Below, one piece after another: positions 34,590-46,000 of a stretch of 64,000 nucleotides of DNA; position 1 is the first letter of the stretch; each line of letters starts with the position of its first letter. The notes beneath the pieces were generated by a model. The model saw nothing but the letters and a program-made list of their open reading frames with translations. It was not told the origin of the DNA and did no database searches. The DNA comes from Rotaria sordida. Lineage: Eukaryota > Rotifera > Eurotatoria > Philodinida > Philodinidae. Made by a program: the position numbers and the translations under genes. The DNA lies in contig CAJNOL010000920.1 in assembly GCA_905250125.1 (NCBI GenBank), positions 29,909 through 93,908 on the forward strand, written 5' to 3'.

Positions 34590-34866
34590 TTATTTAAGAA
34601 AACAACAAGAAGAAATCAGAATAAGTTCTATGAGTGATATAATATTGATGCAAATAGACCAAATTTTCGAGCGTGGAACACTAACTTTATCGAAGAAGAT
34701 GATGATTCAATGTTCAAAGGACTTTAATTGTGCGTTGTACTTTTTAGATACTACTTGTGGTATTTAAAAATGCTAGTTCTGGAAATTTGGTCTATTTGTC
34801 TCAATGCTATATCACTTATCGAACTTGTTTTAATTTCTTCTTGTTACTTTCTTAAGAGACGCCCTC
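34590..34866. mobile_element. Short foldback element
   Basis: A block of ~80 bp ('ttaagaaaacaacaagaaga' through 'aaatagaccaaattt') is repeated in inverted orientation at ~34780-34858. The terminus-like word at 34359 and 'gacgccctc' at ~34859 might be the outer ends of a larger element, but they match only loosely. Confidence 0.6.
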
Positions 34867-35377
34867 CGCTCAGAATTGATTTCCCACTTGGAATAGACCG
34901 TTTGAGCTGAAACTTTCAAGAATGAATGCTCCCATTGAAAAAAGCTTGTGGTAAAAATTTCAGTTCGATATGCCTGACTAGACTGAAGTTTCGGCTTGTC
35001 CTCTGACCTTTCAGGAGAATCAAAATAACTCCGTCATTGGAAGGGGTACAGAGCTCGGACTGGTTTTAAATTAAAGCTAGCCTCTATACGCAACTTTTCA
35101 TCGAGTGGAATTTTGAAACTTCTTTCCACTCATCTTTTACGAGTATTTTTTGAACATGGTGTGCAAAACAAGCATGAAAAAAAATGTCGTTCCACGACAG
35201 TAAATCCCACTTTTCTCAGTCTTGGAGTCAAGTATCAGAAATCTGTCCGATGAAAAGTTAGCCCTGATAGAGAACTTTAAAACAAAAAAACCATCGATGA
35301 CACTTGGAAACGAGAGGGAGTTTCCTGTCTAAAAACCGTGTTTTGAGAAAAACGCTAAAGAAGTTTTCCAATATGCG

Positions 35378-35752
35378 TAAAAATGTTTTTTTTAGTGGAG
35401 TAACATTGTTATTTAAATAGCATCAATAAAAAAATTTTATACCAAATTAAAGCGCGTCAAAAATAGGATTTATTCGGTATTAAATAGTAAAAGTTATAGC
35501 AACTTTTCAATCATTTTCTGATATTCACGATTATGAACCAGACCTAGTTCGAAATGTCTCATCCAAGAAAACTTTCTTTGTCAATATGACGTCAAATTCT
35601 AGAAACTTCATGAATTCGATATTGAAAAATTGCTATAACTTTTACTATTTAATACTGATAAATCCTATTTTTGATGCACTTTAATTTTGCATAAAAATTT
35701 TTATTAATGCTATTGAAAATAACAATGTTACTCTTCTGAAAAAACATTTTTA
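35378..35752. mobile_element. Inverted-repeat element (~375 bp)
   Basis: Arms of ~130 bp are inverted copies, sharing 'gagtaacattgttat', 'aaaaataggattta' and 'tagtaaaagttatagcaa'. The unique centre is ~110 bp with no coding capacity. Confidence 0.7.
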
Positions 35753-38700
35753 ACCACACTGTAGGAATGGATTTTTCATTCAAATCCAGAACAAATCATA
35801 TTACAATGATATCTTTTTAATATATTTCAGTGGACCGTTTGAAAATGCGTGATCGATGAAGATAGCTAACGTCATCTGACATGCTGGATAATATAAAAAT
35901 GTTCTATTCAACGATAATATAAGTGGCAACGCAGTTTTTTCAAAACTGAAAAACTTTAAAAACCACGAAAATTTCTTCGAAAATATAGTAGTATACTCAA
36001 AGTTTCATGTGATAAGTCTTTGAAAATCTGTTCGTTTTACAGAAAGCTATACATATTCTGAAAGAGGAAGCTTCGCTGCATCTTTCTATGATAGAAACTC
36101 AACTTCGATATTTTCTTGAAAAATTCGATTTTCTAAGAATGAGCCCTTAATTAAAATGTCGCTTTTCATCAATGATTTTGAAAAACATCGATTTTTTGTT
36201 CGTTTCATTATCAGAAATGCCATTTATTTCGTGTTTTTGATATAAAGTTCACGAAAGTCATGACATTTTTTTGATTCCATGAGCAGCTCGTGATTTACAA
36301 TCAATTACACAAACTGATTTAAATAAATATAACGAAAAAAAATGGAAAACATTTAATCAATTCAAAAAAACCCTTTGATATTCGCTATGTAGAAATGGTA
36401 AGTGGTTCACATTGGAATACATCGAAATGCAACTATCCAGCTCCTTTTGAGAATTATAGGTGCAAAAACGTTATAGATATGCTATGCATTTAAAATATTG
36501 TGAACTATCAATAGTAGTAAATCCAATGCTGTTGATAAGAAAAGGCATAGAGATAGATTACCAAAGACGAAATCTGCTTTACTAATACAATAATTCAATT
36601 TTCATTTTCTTTTTTGTTAAACTGTTTTTTAAATTTCTTCTTATTTATTCTATGATTCTTTGATTTATTTAAATTTATTTTCTACTTGTAAAGCTTATCA
36701 TGATACCGATAAATTTTGTGTTTTGTACCAATATATAAATCGAAACTTTTTACTTATACTTGTATTTAACAAACTGATCATTTTTATAATCAATCAAATT
36801 ACTAATAATTTTAGTACTAACTATTTAACATTTATATTGACCATTTATATACTTGTTACCGATCATTTCATCTATTTTACTGATAACTTAAATGATAGTC
36901 AAATTAATTTTTTCTTCTTATGTGTTTGATCGTATGCATGCATTACGCGACTCCATCAATGAATCGTTTATTCACATGAATAGAATACAGTGACTCCGCA
37001 TATTAAATTGGCTAGAAAAAAAAAAACTTCGTAAAGAACATGAATCAATGGATGATTCTCTTGTTCTCTGTATTTCGTAAGGCAGGAGAGTATTCTCTAG
37101 GTGAATATCATCAACGATCAAAAAAAAATCTTTCCTCCTTGAAACGTGACTATTCATGCGTAAACATCGATATAGTCGATGAACGTTTTGTTTAGGCCAT
37201 ACGAAGAAAAAAAAACACTGCAGCCACATACCCAATTCAGATGATGTTATACATGACGGATATCCACATATATTGTAGACATTTCCAGTTTGTATTTGTG
37301 TCGCATTTTTAATTTTGTACTATATCAAATTCTCTCACTTTCTTTATGCAAATTTTTCGTTTCTACCAAAAATGTTTAGTATTATTACTGACTCTTGACA
37401 GACAAAATCATTAAAGGAGCACACAGGAGATTTCACAAGTCTTTATTATTGAAAAGCCTTGATGATATTCTGCAATTGTTTTATTACATTAAGTGTCTCA
37501 CATCAAGCTTGCTATTCTCATCAGATTCTCAAAAGATTTTTGTTGCGATTTTGACTTCTTTCGTAGGTTAAAATGTGCGAAGTCTAGTTTGATTGATTAA
37601 AATGTCCTTGACGTTTATGAAAGTCTTGCAAAATATACAAATATCATTTGTTTATCTTTTCATCGTCGATCTTATTGCATTTTTTTTCTGTGTTCGAAAA
37701 TACTAGTAACGTGTAAAATAGTCACTCGAACCTCTAAGGGCGTCTTAAAATAAGAACTTTATCTTTCGACACGAAAGCTCACCATTGCTTTGCTCTACAT
37801 ACACTATGAATGGGAAAGAAAAAATATTAAAATAATCCACTTCGAGTCAACAACTTATTATGGATTCACAATCAACAAGGAATGATAAATGTTTAAACTT
37901 GTACTAATTTTGAAGTCTATACGTCAATATTATTATAATAACTAATAACTCAGAGATAAGAAACTTAATAAATAGTGGGTAGATCAGAGTCAAGATACGG
38001 TTATTTGGTTGTTGGCATTGCGTAAGAACGATGGCAAGGTTGTAGGTGTCGGTAAAGCTCAAGGTTAGGTTAATCATATGAGTATCTGGTTGAAATAAAA
38101 CCAATAGTCACCATCATTGTAACGAGAAAAATATATATTATGTAGTATTCGTGAAAGAACATTTCTCGTTGTTTGTCTGTAATACCTGCTTTTTTGGTGA
38201 TGATTTTCAAATATGCATACCAGTACATCTCTGATTTCTGCTCTTTGTTACTTGTCATAGGCTACTTTTGTGAAAAACCAGAGATCAACTCTCTGAGATT
38301 TAGTAAAAATTAATAACAATTTGAAATCTACTGATACTTTATACTCTGGATCGTTCAACCGGAAGCAGATTTGGAAAAGATGGCTTTCTTCTGAGTCTTG
38401 TGATTCTAACTTCTTTAGTAGAACTCAAAGAAAGCAGAATTTTGACAATAAGATAAACTAGATCTGAACTTTCTTTTTAGTGAACCCCGATGCATTGCGT
38501 GGGATATGCACAGTGAAAACACTGTTTGATGGGACCAAATGTGATAAGAATACTATATGCAATCATTTTGTCTTACTCTCATAGAAGAATATGTTTTCTT
38601 ATTTTTCTAAAAATTTTCCAACACTTTTACTGAGGCATATTACTCAGTACTCGCTTCGTTCTTTGCGTATTGTCATTCGTTTCTCTTTAATATCCCCTTT

Positions 38701-38839
38701 TTTGGCTTGCCGACCTCCATAGTGGATGGCATCTGAAAACGACGATCAGTTGAACAATGCATAAGTTCATCCGATTTATCGTTTCGATCAAAAACGATAA
38801 AAAATTTTCATACGATCCTGATCTGCTTAGATTTACATG
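35753..38839. other. AT-rich non-coding DNA
   Basis: No supported gene. Frames of 60-90 codons here (for example 36660-36929, 36972-37235) are hydrophobic, AT-driven and domain-free. Confidence 0.45.
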
Positions 38840-38940
38840 GTTTTTATAAGTCCTTTTCTATATGTCATTTTCTTTACGTCATTCTCTATGCGTCCTTTTA
38901 TACATCCCTTTCTGTACGTCCTTTTTATACGTTGTGTTTC
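38840..38940 (+). repeat. GTCCTTTTCTATAC-like minisatellite, left arm
   Basis: About seven degenerate tandem units of 14-15 bp, each near 'gtccttttctatac' ('gtccttttctatat', 'gtcattttctttac', 'gtccctttctgtac' types). The reverse-complement version occurs at 39550-39625, making the pair another inverted arrangement of tandem repeats. Confidence 0.7.
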
Positions 38941-39065
38941 GTAATATCAAATTATAAAATAAAAGTCGATATTACTATGTATACGGAGGCGAATTTGGAT
39001 CGCGGTTCTTCGAAGAGTCGCACATGGTCACATGCCATGATACAGATATTAAAGGTCAGTTACAC

Positions 39066-39465
39066 GTAGGCGTATTGCATTAGAATTAGTATTAGTATTA
39101 ATCATTCATAATACTACTTCAGCATTTTTGACATTTTAATTAATTAATGCCGAGATGTTAGCATTAAGTTGGCATTCATTTTAGTTCTATTACATATACC
39201 CAATGTAAGTTTTGATCGGCTACTTTCTCTTGTCACATATAACTTTCTAGGGACTACTTGAACATGCTACTTATTGTATTTCAAGTAGCTTTCTAAAAGC
39301 TACATGAAGTACATGTATTAAAATTTTTAAAAATGCTAGTCTAATACTAACACTTTGCCAATAATTGACTTTAATGCTAGTAATGCTGAAGCATTCATCT
39401 TAATCATTAATTCTAATGCAAAAGCAGCAGCATTTTTTAAATACCAATACTAACATTACATCCCT
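39066..39465. mobile_element. hAT-type MITE with 8-bp target duplication
   Basis: A 400-bp segment is flanked by the identical 8-mer AGTTACAC (39058-39065 and 39466-39473), the target-duplication length of hAT transposons. Its ends are similar inverted words (GTAGGCGTATTGCATTAG against AGGGATGTAATGTTAG read inward). The body is rich in 'attagtatt'/'aatgcta' words present in both orientations. It carries no coding capacity. Confidence 0.8.
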
Positions 39466-39549
39466 AGTTACACAGGCAATTTTGTTTATTTTCAATTAAT
39501 TCAATTCAACATTCAAACTTTACGTTTATGACAGCTTTCGGTATTTAGA

Positions 39550-39625
39550 ATGAACTTATGGAAAAGGACATATAAAAAGAAGAATAGACAAGAACGTATA
39601 GAAAAAGACGTACAGAAAAAGAATG
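39550..39625 (-). repeat. GTCCTTTTCTATAC-like minisatellite, right arm
   Basis: Units such as 'gtatagaaaaagac', 'gtacagaaaaag' and 'ggaaaaggacatat' are the reverse complement of the units at 38840-38940. The two arms enclose the hAT MITE and may be the ends of an older, larger palindromic element. Confidence 0.65.
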
Positions 39626-40021
39626 CTGTGACTATAGTATGATTTTATTTAATATTTAGACGTACTTTAGATTTTTCTTATAAAAGGCTTGCTGTTTTTT
39701 TTGCCACCGATTCTTGAAGAAAACATAAAGCGAATTATATGAGAAGGCATAGATATGGATACCACTGCTACTTTCGTCTCTGAAGAATTTATATAGTGTC
39801 GTCAAGTACGTTTTCATCGAAGTAGGGCTATAAAATTTTATTTGTTTCATACTCTAGTGGTCCAAATATGCTCCTGCTGCTCAAGCAATACTCTGAAGTA
39901 TACAACAACGAAAATATCATCCAATAAAATTAAGTACATTTGTAGCCATATTTTATAAGTACATCTCAGTATAATTTCCTTCATTCATTGAAGTCTGTTG
40001 ATATTTAATAATAATAATAGT

Positions 40022-41580
40022 ATGGCTTCATTCAATTCATTTGAATCCCATGATGAATCGATGGAAAAACCGAATAGTGAATCTCCAATAGTCATAATCA
40101 ATGTTAGTGGACGGCGATATGAAACACAACTATCTACTCTCGAAAATTTTCCTGAAACACTTTTGGGCAACGAAAGTAAACGGAAACGTTTCTGGCATAA
40201 CGAACGGAAAGAATACTTTTTCGACCGGCATCGAGGTTGTTTCGAATGTATCTTGCACTATTATCAATCAAATGGACGTCTTCGTCGATCAGATGCTATC
40301 TCATTAGATATATTTCTCGAGGAGATTTCGTTTTTTCAATTAGGTCCAACAGCATATGCTCAAGTGAAGGAATCGGAAAATATAAGTGAATTAAAAATTG
40401 CACTCATGCCGAAAAAACATTGGCGTAAAGTTCTTTGGTGCCTTCTAGAATATCCTGAAAGTTCAATATGGGCTACTTTGATCACTATCATTACGATGAC
40501 TTTCACTTTGCTCTCGTGTCTCGTATTGGCTATTGGAACTTTGCCCCTATTCATTGATTATTCACTAAATTCTTGTCTCCAACAAGCAAATCTTTCTGTC
40601 AACACAACATTTCTTCCAATTTGTACAGAAGTATTCGACTCACCATTTTTCATTATTCAAACTATTTGCGTTGTGTATTTCACAATCGAATTTCTTCTTC
40701 GTTTGATAAGCACTCCATCTTATAAACGCTTTTTTTTGTCGTTTTGGACTTATATTGATTTGGCAGCTATTATTCCTTATTTTGTCTATTTAGGTTTTGC
40801 AACAAATAAGTCATATCTGCAGACAGATTTGAAAACCACAACCGCTATAAACATTTTACTTTTAATACGTTTATTTCGTATATTAAAATTGTTTCTTATT
40901 TTTAAATATGTGAAAACACTGCATACTCTTGGTTCAACTATTAAAGAATCTTGTGCCGATTTTATCGGAGCATTTTTTGGTATAATTCTTTTAGCATTTC
41001 TATTCGGAGCAGCGTGTTATGTTGCTGAAGTTGAAGACAATCACGCAGTGTTCAGTTCGATTCCGAAAGCATTATATTGGGCAATAATCACAATTATGAC
41101 CGTTGGGTGAGTACGGTAAGTTTTCATAATAAAATTATTTCAATCTATTTCAATAGCTATGGAGATATGTATCCGATAACAACTGCTGGTCGTATAATAG
41201 CTTGTGCATGTGCCTTGTGTGGTGCAGCTGTAATCGGTATGCTTGTTTCAGTTCTAGTCGATCGTTATCAACATATTTTTAATCGGAAAACGTATGAACC
41301 ATATCAGCAAATGTCATCAATCGAATTCACTGATACGAATAACAAATCTGAAGATGAGGAGCCGTATATAACTCAACAATTCTTCAGCAATACACAATTG
41401 CCAATCGAACAAACAATTCAGCGAATACTAAATTATAAGAATCATACAAATTTTGATCAAGAAGAACTACTGCAAACATCACTGGAATCTAATCCCAATT
41501 TCATCGTTTTATCCAATAATAGCACTATCAATGGTCAGACAGTCAATCAAGTCATTTGGGATTTGAACAAAAATCTATAA
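40022..41580 (+). CDS. Voltage-gated potassium channel subunit (Kv/Shaker-like, divergent)
   Basis: Exons 40022-41106 and 41157-41580 flank a 50-bp intron and encode 502 residues. The splice falls inside the selectivity filter and rebuilds 'TVGYGDM' (T360-M366). Order: T1 tetramerisation domain (~22-110, 'VIINVSGRRYETQLSTL'); S1 ~150-172; S2 ~207-229; S3 ~237-257; S4 ~275-300; S5 ~313-336; pore; S6 ~371-395; polar C-terminal tail. It should form a tetrameric K+ channel in the plasma membrane. S4 keeps the spacing of Kv1 channels but has leucine at two usually charged positions (first and fifth). S6 lacks the Pro-x-Pro bend, reading 'AAVIGMLVSVLVDRY'. Gating is probably altered. ATG 40022 is the first in frame. 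Confidence 0.93.
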
Positions 41581-41687
41581 AATTTTAACAAACTATCATC
41601 AAAGACATTCGTTCACGAATCATTGATGATGATGACAGAATCATTACTCAATCGAGTGCTCATGCACTGTTAAGCATACTTTTTAGC

Positions 41688-41693
41688 AATAAA
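41688..41693 (+). promoter_or_regulatory. Candidate poly(A) signal of the Kv gene
   Basis: AATAAA, 108 bp past the stop codon, in an A-rich context. Confidence 0.4.
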
Positions 41694-41990
41694 AAAAGAC
41701 GCTACTTTGATAGATGACACTGCTAACTTATCTATATGCTTCTCTTTTTGATTATACATATTTCTTGTCAATCTCTCATTTATTAATAAACTATTTTGAT
41801 GAAAAAATCGAGCTAGGCTCAACTCATGATCATTTTCTGTTCTCAATTTTGTCTTAGAACATGGACAATAGAGAGTATTGAAATTTGTAACGGTAAACAA
41901 TAGTCGCATAAGTAATTTAATTGCACATGATTTATCACAATGATTCTCAATCACTTTTAATGACTCCTGCAAATTTTCACATCAGAGACA

Positions 41991-42083
41991 GGGTTTGGGT
42001 GTGAATCAAGATCAGTTTCAAACTCAAAGCCACCCACAACTACAATCACTTCCACACTCACACTCATACCCACAATCGACACC
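41991..42083. repeat. GT-to-CA telomere-like hairpin 6
   Basis: A short G-rich arm ('gggtttgggtgtg') is followed by a long CA-rich arm ('ccacccacaac', 'cttccacactcacactcat', 'acccacaatcgacacc'). It lies between the convergent Kv and P450 genes. Confidence 0.65.
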
Positions 42084-42315
42084 TATACCATAACTGGATA
42101 ACGGTCGGAGTTTTCTGGACCGAAACGAACCAGTCGGTAACCGGTCGGTTGAAGTTTTTGACTTGACCGGCAAAAAACTGGCGAAAAGCTGGTGCGTTTC
42201 AGGCATCAACTTACTGATCAGTTTTTTCGAGAAACAGTCTGTCACTTCAATTCCATGAAGACACTCAATGTCAAACTCACATAACTCTTGGAGTTTCCAA
42301 TAGTAATAACAGCTA

Positions 42316-42661
42316 GGGTGTAAGTGTGGGCGTGGGTATGGATGTGGTTGTGCGTGTGAGTGTGTGGTTGGGTGTGAATGTGGGTGTGTGTAGGGGTGTG
42401 TGTGCGTGTGTGGTTGGATGTGGGTACTGATGAAGACGTTGACGCCTCTCACCTACACCCGCATCCACACTCATACTCACATCCCGCACCCACCCACACC
42501 ACACAACTAGTTTCCACCTGCACTCACATTCACACCACACATCCACTCCCTACCTTCACTGACACCCACATCCACATTCATTCCCTACTCAAATCCACAT
42601 CCACACCCGCTCCCCATCCACTTCTTACCCACACTCACACCCACCCGCACCCACTCACATC
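42316..42661. repeat. GT-to-CA telomere-like hairpin 7, largest copy
   Basis: About 110 bp of degenerate TGTGGG-like units (GTGTGGGCGTGGGTATGG, 'gtgtgtggttgggtgtgaat' and so on to ~42426) are followed by a ~20-bp non-repeat spacer and about 210 bp of CCCACA-like units to 42661. The C-rich arm is about twice the length of the G-rich arm. Long frames here on both strands ('THTHTHPHP'-like) are repeat translations, not genes. Together with hairpin 6 it fills most of the gap between two convergent genes. Confidence 0.85.
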
Positions 42662-43086
42662 AGATACAACAGCGACATCCTCGAGTTAAACTCTGTTAAG
42701 CGAATATACGACGTCAATATCAGATTTGTAATTCGTTTCAGTTGTGTATTGTCCAAATAGGCAGAAAAGTATGAGAGCCAAGAGAACTACGCAAAATCCA
42801 TATCGTTGCTAAGAGGATATTTTAGTAGGAAGCACGAATGTGCTATTTTATTTATAATTCGAACAATTCGCTTGGCAAATATAAGCATCAAAGTGCTTTT
42901 CTTTGAAATGGATTATTCTCCGTTGAACAGAATTATTAATTATTTGTTGGGTGAGTTTTTATTCACCATGTTTCGAATAAATGAAAATTATAAAAGCATC
43001 TCTAAAATCTAATAATTCGCAACTACATAAACGATAAAGCTTAATATTTAGGTCTATGATAAAAATAAGCACACTAAGGTATATTG

Positions 43087-46000
43087 TTATGCAAAGACAT
43101 CGACACTGTATCTGGTAGCATCAACCGTTGCTAAAATCGTTGCTGCCTCGGACTCATCACATTGACGATGGTCTGCAATAATCTTAATAAAGCAAGTTTT
43201 CAATGATCCAGCAAGCTTCGTTGCACTTCCACAAGTGTAAAGTCGTGCACCTTCGGAAAACAATTTGCGAATATCTTTCCGATCTTCCCAAACTAAATCT
43301 TGAACGTATTTTTTGCCATCCTTTGATCCACGTGAAAAGACATGTTTCACCTGAATTGCACCAATTTTTGACCATTTATCAAGTTCATCGGCGTATAAGA
43401 AATCTTTTTCTGATCGACATCCGTAGTAGAGAATAGTAGGACCAACTTGTCTGCCACACACCATCTGTGCTGCTCGTTCTTGAATGAAGCCACGAAATGG
43501 GGCGATTCCACTGCCAGCAGCAAACATCACTACTGGAACCTTTGTATCAGTAGGTAAATGAAAGTTCGAATCACTTGCTCGGACACTGCAACTGAGACGA
43601 TCGCCTGGTTTCAGATTGGCAAGATAATTGGAGGCAACACCCCAGTGCTGACCCAGTCCACTCAATGCCGGAGCAGTGAGTACGTCGATACTAAGTGTCA
43701 CCGATTCGAAATTCCACAGAGGCGAAGACGAGATACTATATTGACGCACACGAAGTGATGGCACCATTCGAAGATATTGTGAAAATGAAAGATCACACGA
43801 CGGATATTGTTCGAGAATATCAAGTATGCTAAGACGCTTATCAAGAATCTCTTTTTCATATGCATCACCACCGAGACTTTGAAGTTGTGTTTGTTCATTT
43901 TCATCTTTACATAGTGCAGCAAGTGTTTCCACTTGCTTTCGACTGATTGGTTGACTCAGTTCGACATAACCCCAGAGAATTGTGTATGCGCTCACGGGAT
44001 AACCAGTTGGAAGAAATGTTTCTGTAGACGACGTGATTTTAATATTAGTATCAATAGATAATTTGAAACGTTTAAGAATTTGACGAACAACTTCCGGTGG
44101 ATTAGTTGGCAATACAGCAAGATAATCTCCTGCACGATATGTTTGCCCTTTTGGCAGCTCAATTTCGATATGTCGCTTTGCAGGCCCAAGTTCACTTGCT
44201 TCAACAAGTAGTCTGTTTTCTATTACAATGCCAACATCTGTTATTTGTCCAAGACTTCTTGTCGAATTAACAATTTCGATAGAAAGCTTTTCTTGACTAA
44301 TAACACCTTGTAATCCATTCATTTTGCGTAATACTTGAAAAAGATTATCTTTCCAAGCTTCAAATGCACCAAAGAAATCACCAGCAGCATCACCGATTCC
44401 ACGATCGACAATACGCGTACCACCAACTTTTTCAAGCGTTTCATCAATATAAATTGGAATCTTTTGGTACGTGTTAACCCAATCATGATGGCCAGCTCCG
44501 AACACAGCATAGTTGATCTTGAGCTCCGGTTTCGATTGAAGGTATGCTACGAATTGTTTTGCATTACTGCACGGTTGACCTTCATACGAGGAAGTCACTA
44601 TGATCACCGGCCGATCGCAGGGAATCGCTCCAACGACTGAGTCAAGAGTTGCAATTGTCGCATTGAATCCATGGGTAGGTGCTTCAGAGGCCAAAGTTCT
44701 GGCAAATGATTCACATGAACCGGAATTGCTGCCGAAAAGAATGGATAACGGTTGAAATTGATTTGTCTCGACGGCCGGTATTTGAACAGGTGTCATCTCT
44801 TCTTGTTTCTTGATGCTAATACCTAGTGGAATTTTGACTTGCTGACGTGGTCGAGCTCGTATTTTAAATCCTGCAGGTTTAATCGTTCCCATCTGTTTAA
44901 TACGAAGATCATAAGAAGGATCAACAAATTCAAGATTGAAATGTTTAAGAATGAGTGCGATGACGATAACACTTTCTTGCATGGCAAATGGTCGACCAAG
45001 ACAGCTACGTTGACCGTTTCCAAAAGGTTTCCAGGCATTTGGTGGCAAATTTTCAAAACCTCCGTTAAGCATTCGTTCGGGTAGAAAATCTTCTGGGCGA
45101 TCCCAAACTTTTGTATCACGGTGTAATTGACGCACCAGGACTGAAATTCGATCGTCTTTGTGGATTTCATAGCCACCAGGTAGGATCTCTTTGTCTGCTT
45201 TCGATTGTACGGAAAAAAATGATACTATAGGTTGCAGTCGAAGTGTTTCTTTGAGAATAGCATCAATATATTTCAATTTTGGCAGGATATCAACGGTGAT
45301 TTCGTCAAATTGATCAGCTTCTGCTTGTGCTTTTTGGAAGGCATGCGGATTCTTGAGAAGGTAATAAAACGCGAGTGAAAGCATTCCAGAAGTTGTTTCA
45401 TGACCAGCAATCAGAAATGTGACCATTTGATAACGAATATTTTCATCCGATAGTTGAAGGCCAGTTTCTTGATCTTTTCCGTTAATCATTCGATTAAGCA
45501 AATCATTAGTATCATTTGGATACATGCGTCTGTATTGTACAATTTCATCACATAGCTTGTGCATATAAGCAATATTATCTTGATACTGTTTTGCAGCTCT
45601 AACCATGAGTGTATTTTGTAACGGAAGTCGTTGAGAACGTCTATTACCTTCGGTAAGGACATTGCCCATCGCAACAACAAATTGATGCATTTCGTTACGA
45701 TAAAAACTGTTAAATCGGTAATCGAATCCACAAAGTGCAATTGTGTCGAATGTTAATCGGGTAAAATTATCACAAACATCAATTTCTTCTGCAGCAAAGC
45801 GATGCCAACGTAAAATCAATTGAGAAGCAATATCCATCATTTGCGGAAACATGCTGCGGATTGCGATCGGTCCAAAGGCAGGAACCAGAATGTTGTGTGC
45901 AAGTTTCCAATTCGGCTCTGATGTACGAGCAGTAAAGAGCCCATCACCAGCAAGAGGCCGAATTTCCTCTATAGGTCGGCTAAGTGCTTTATCGAATTTT

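Noticed and set aside
42024..42689. Open frames of 77-142 codons on both strands rich in His, Thr, Pro, Cys, Val
   Set aside because: They are translations of the GT/CA tandem repeat of hairpins 6 and 7; codons simply follow the repeat unit.
43184..45740. Several frames of 60-117 codons on both strands
   Set aside because: Shadows of the P450-reductase gene, whose minus-strand frame has all family motifs.
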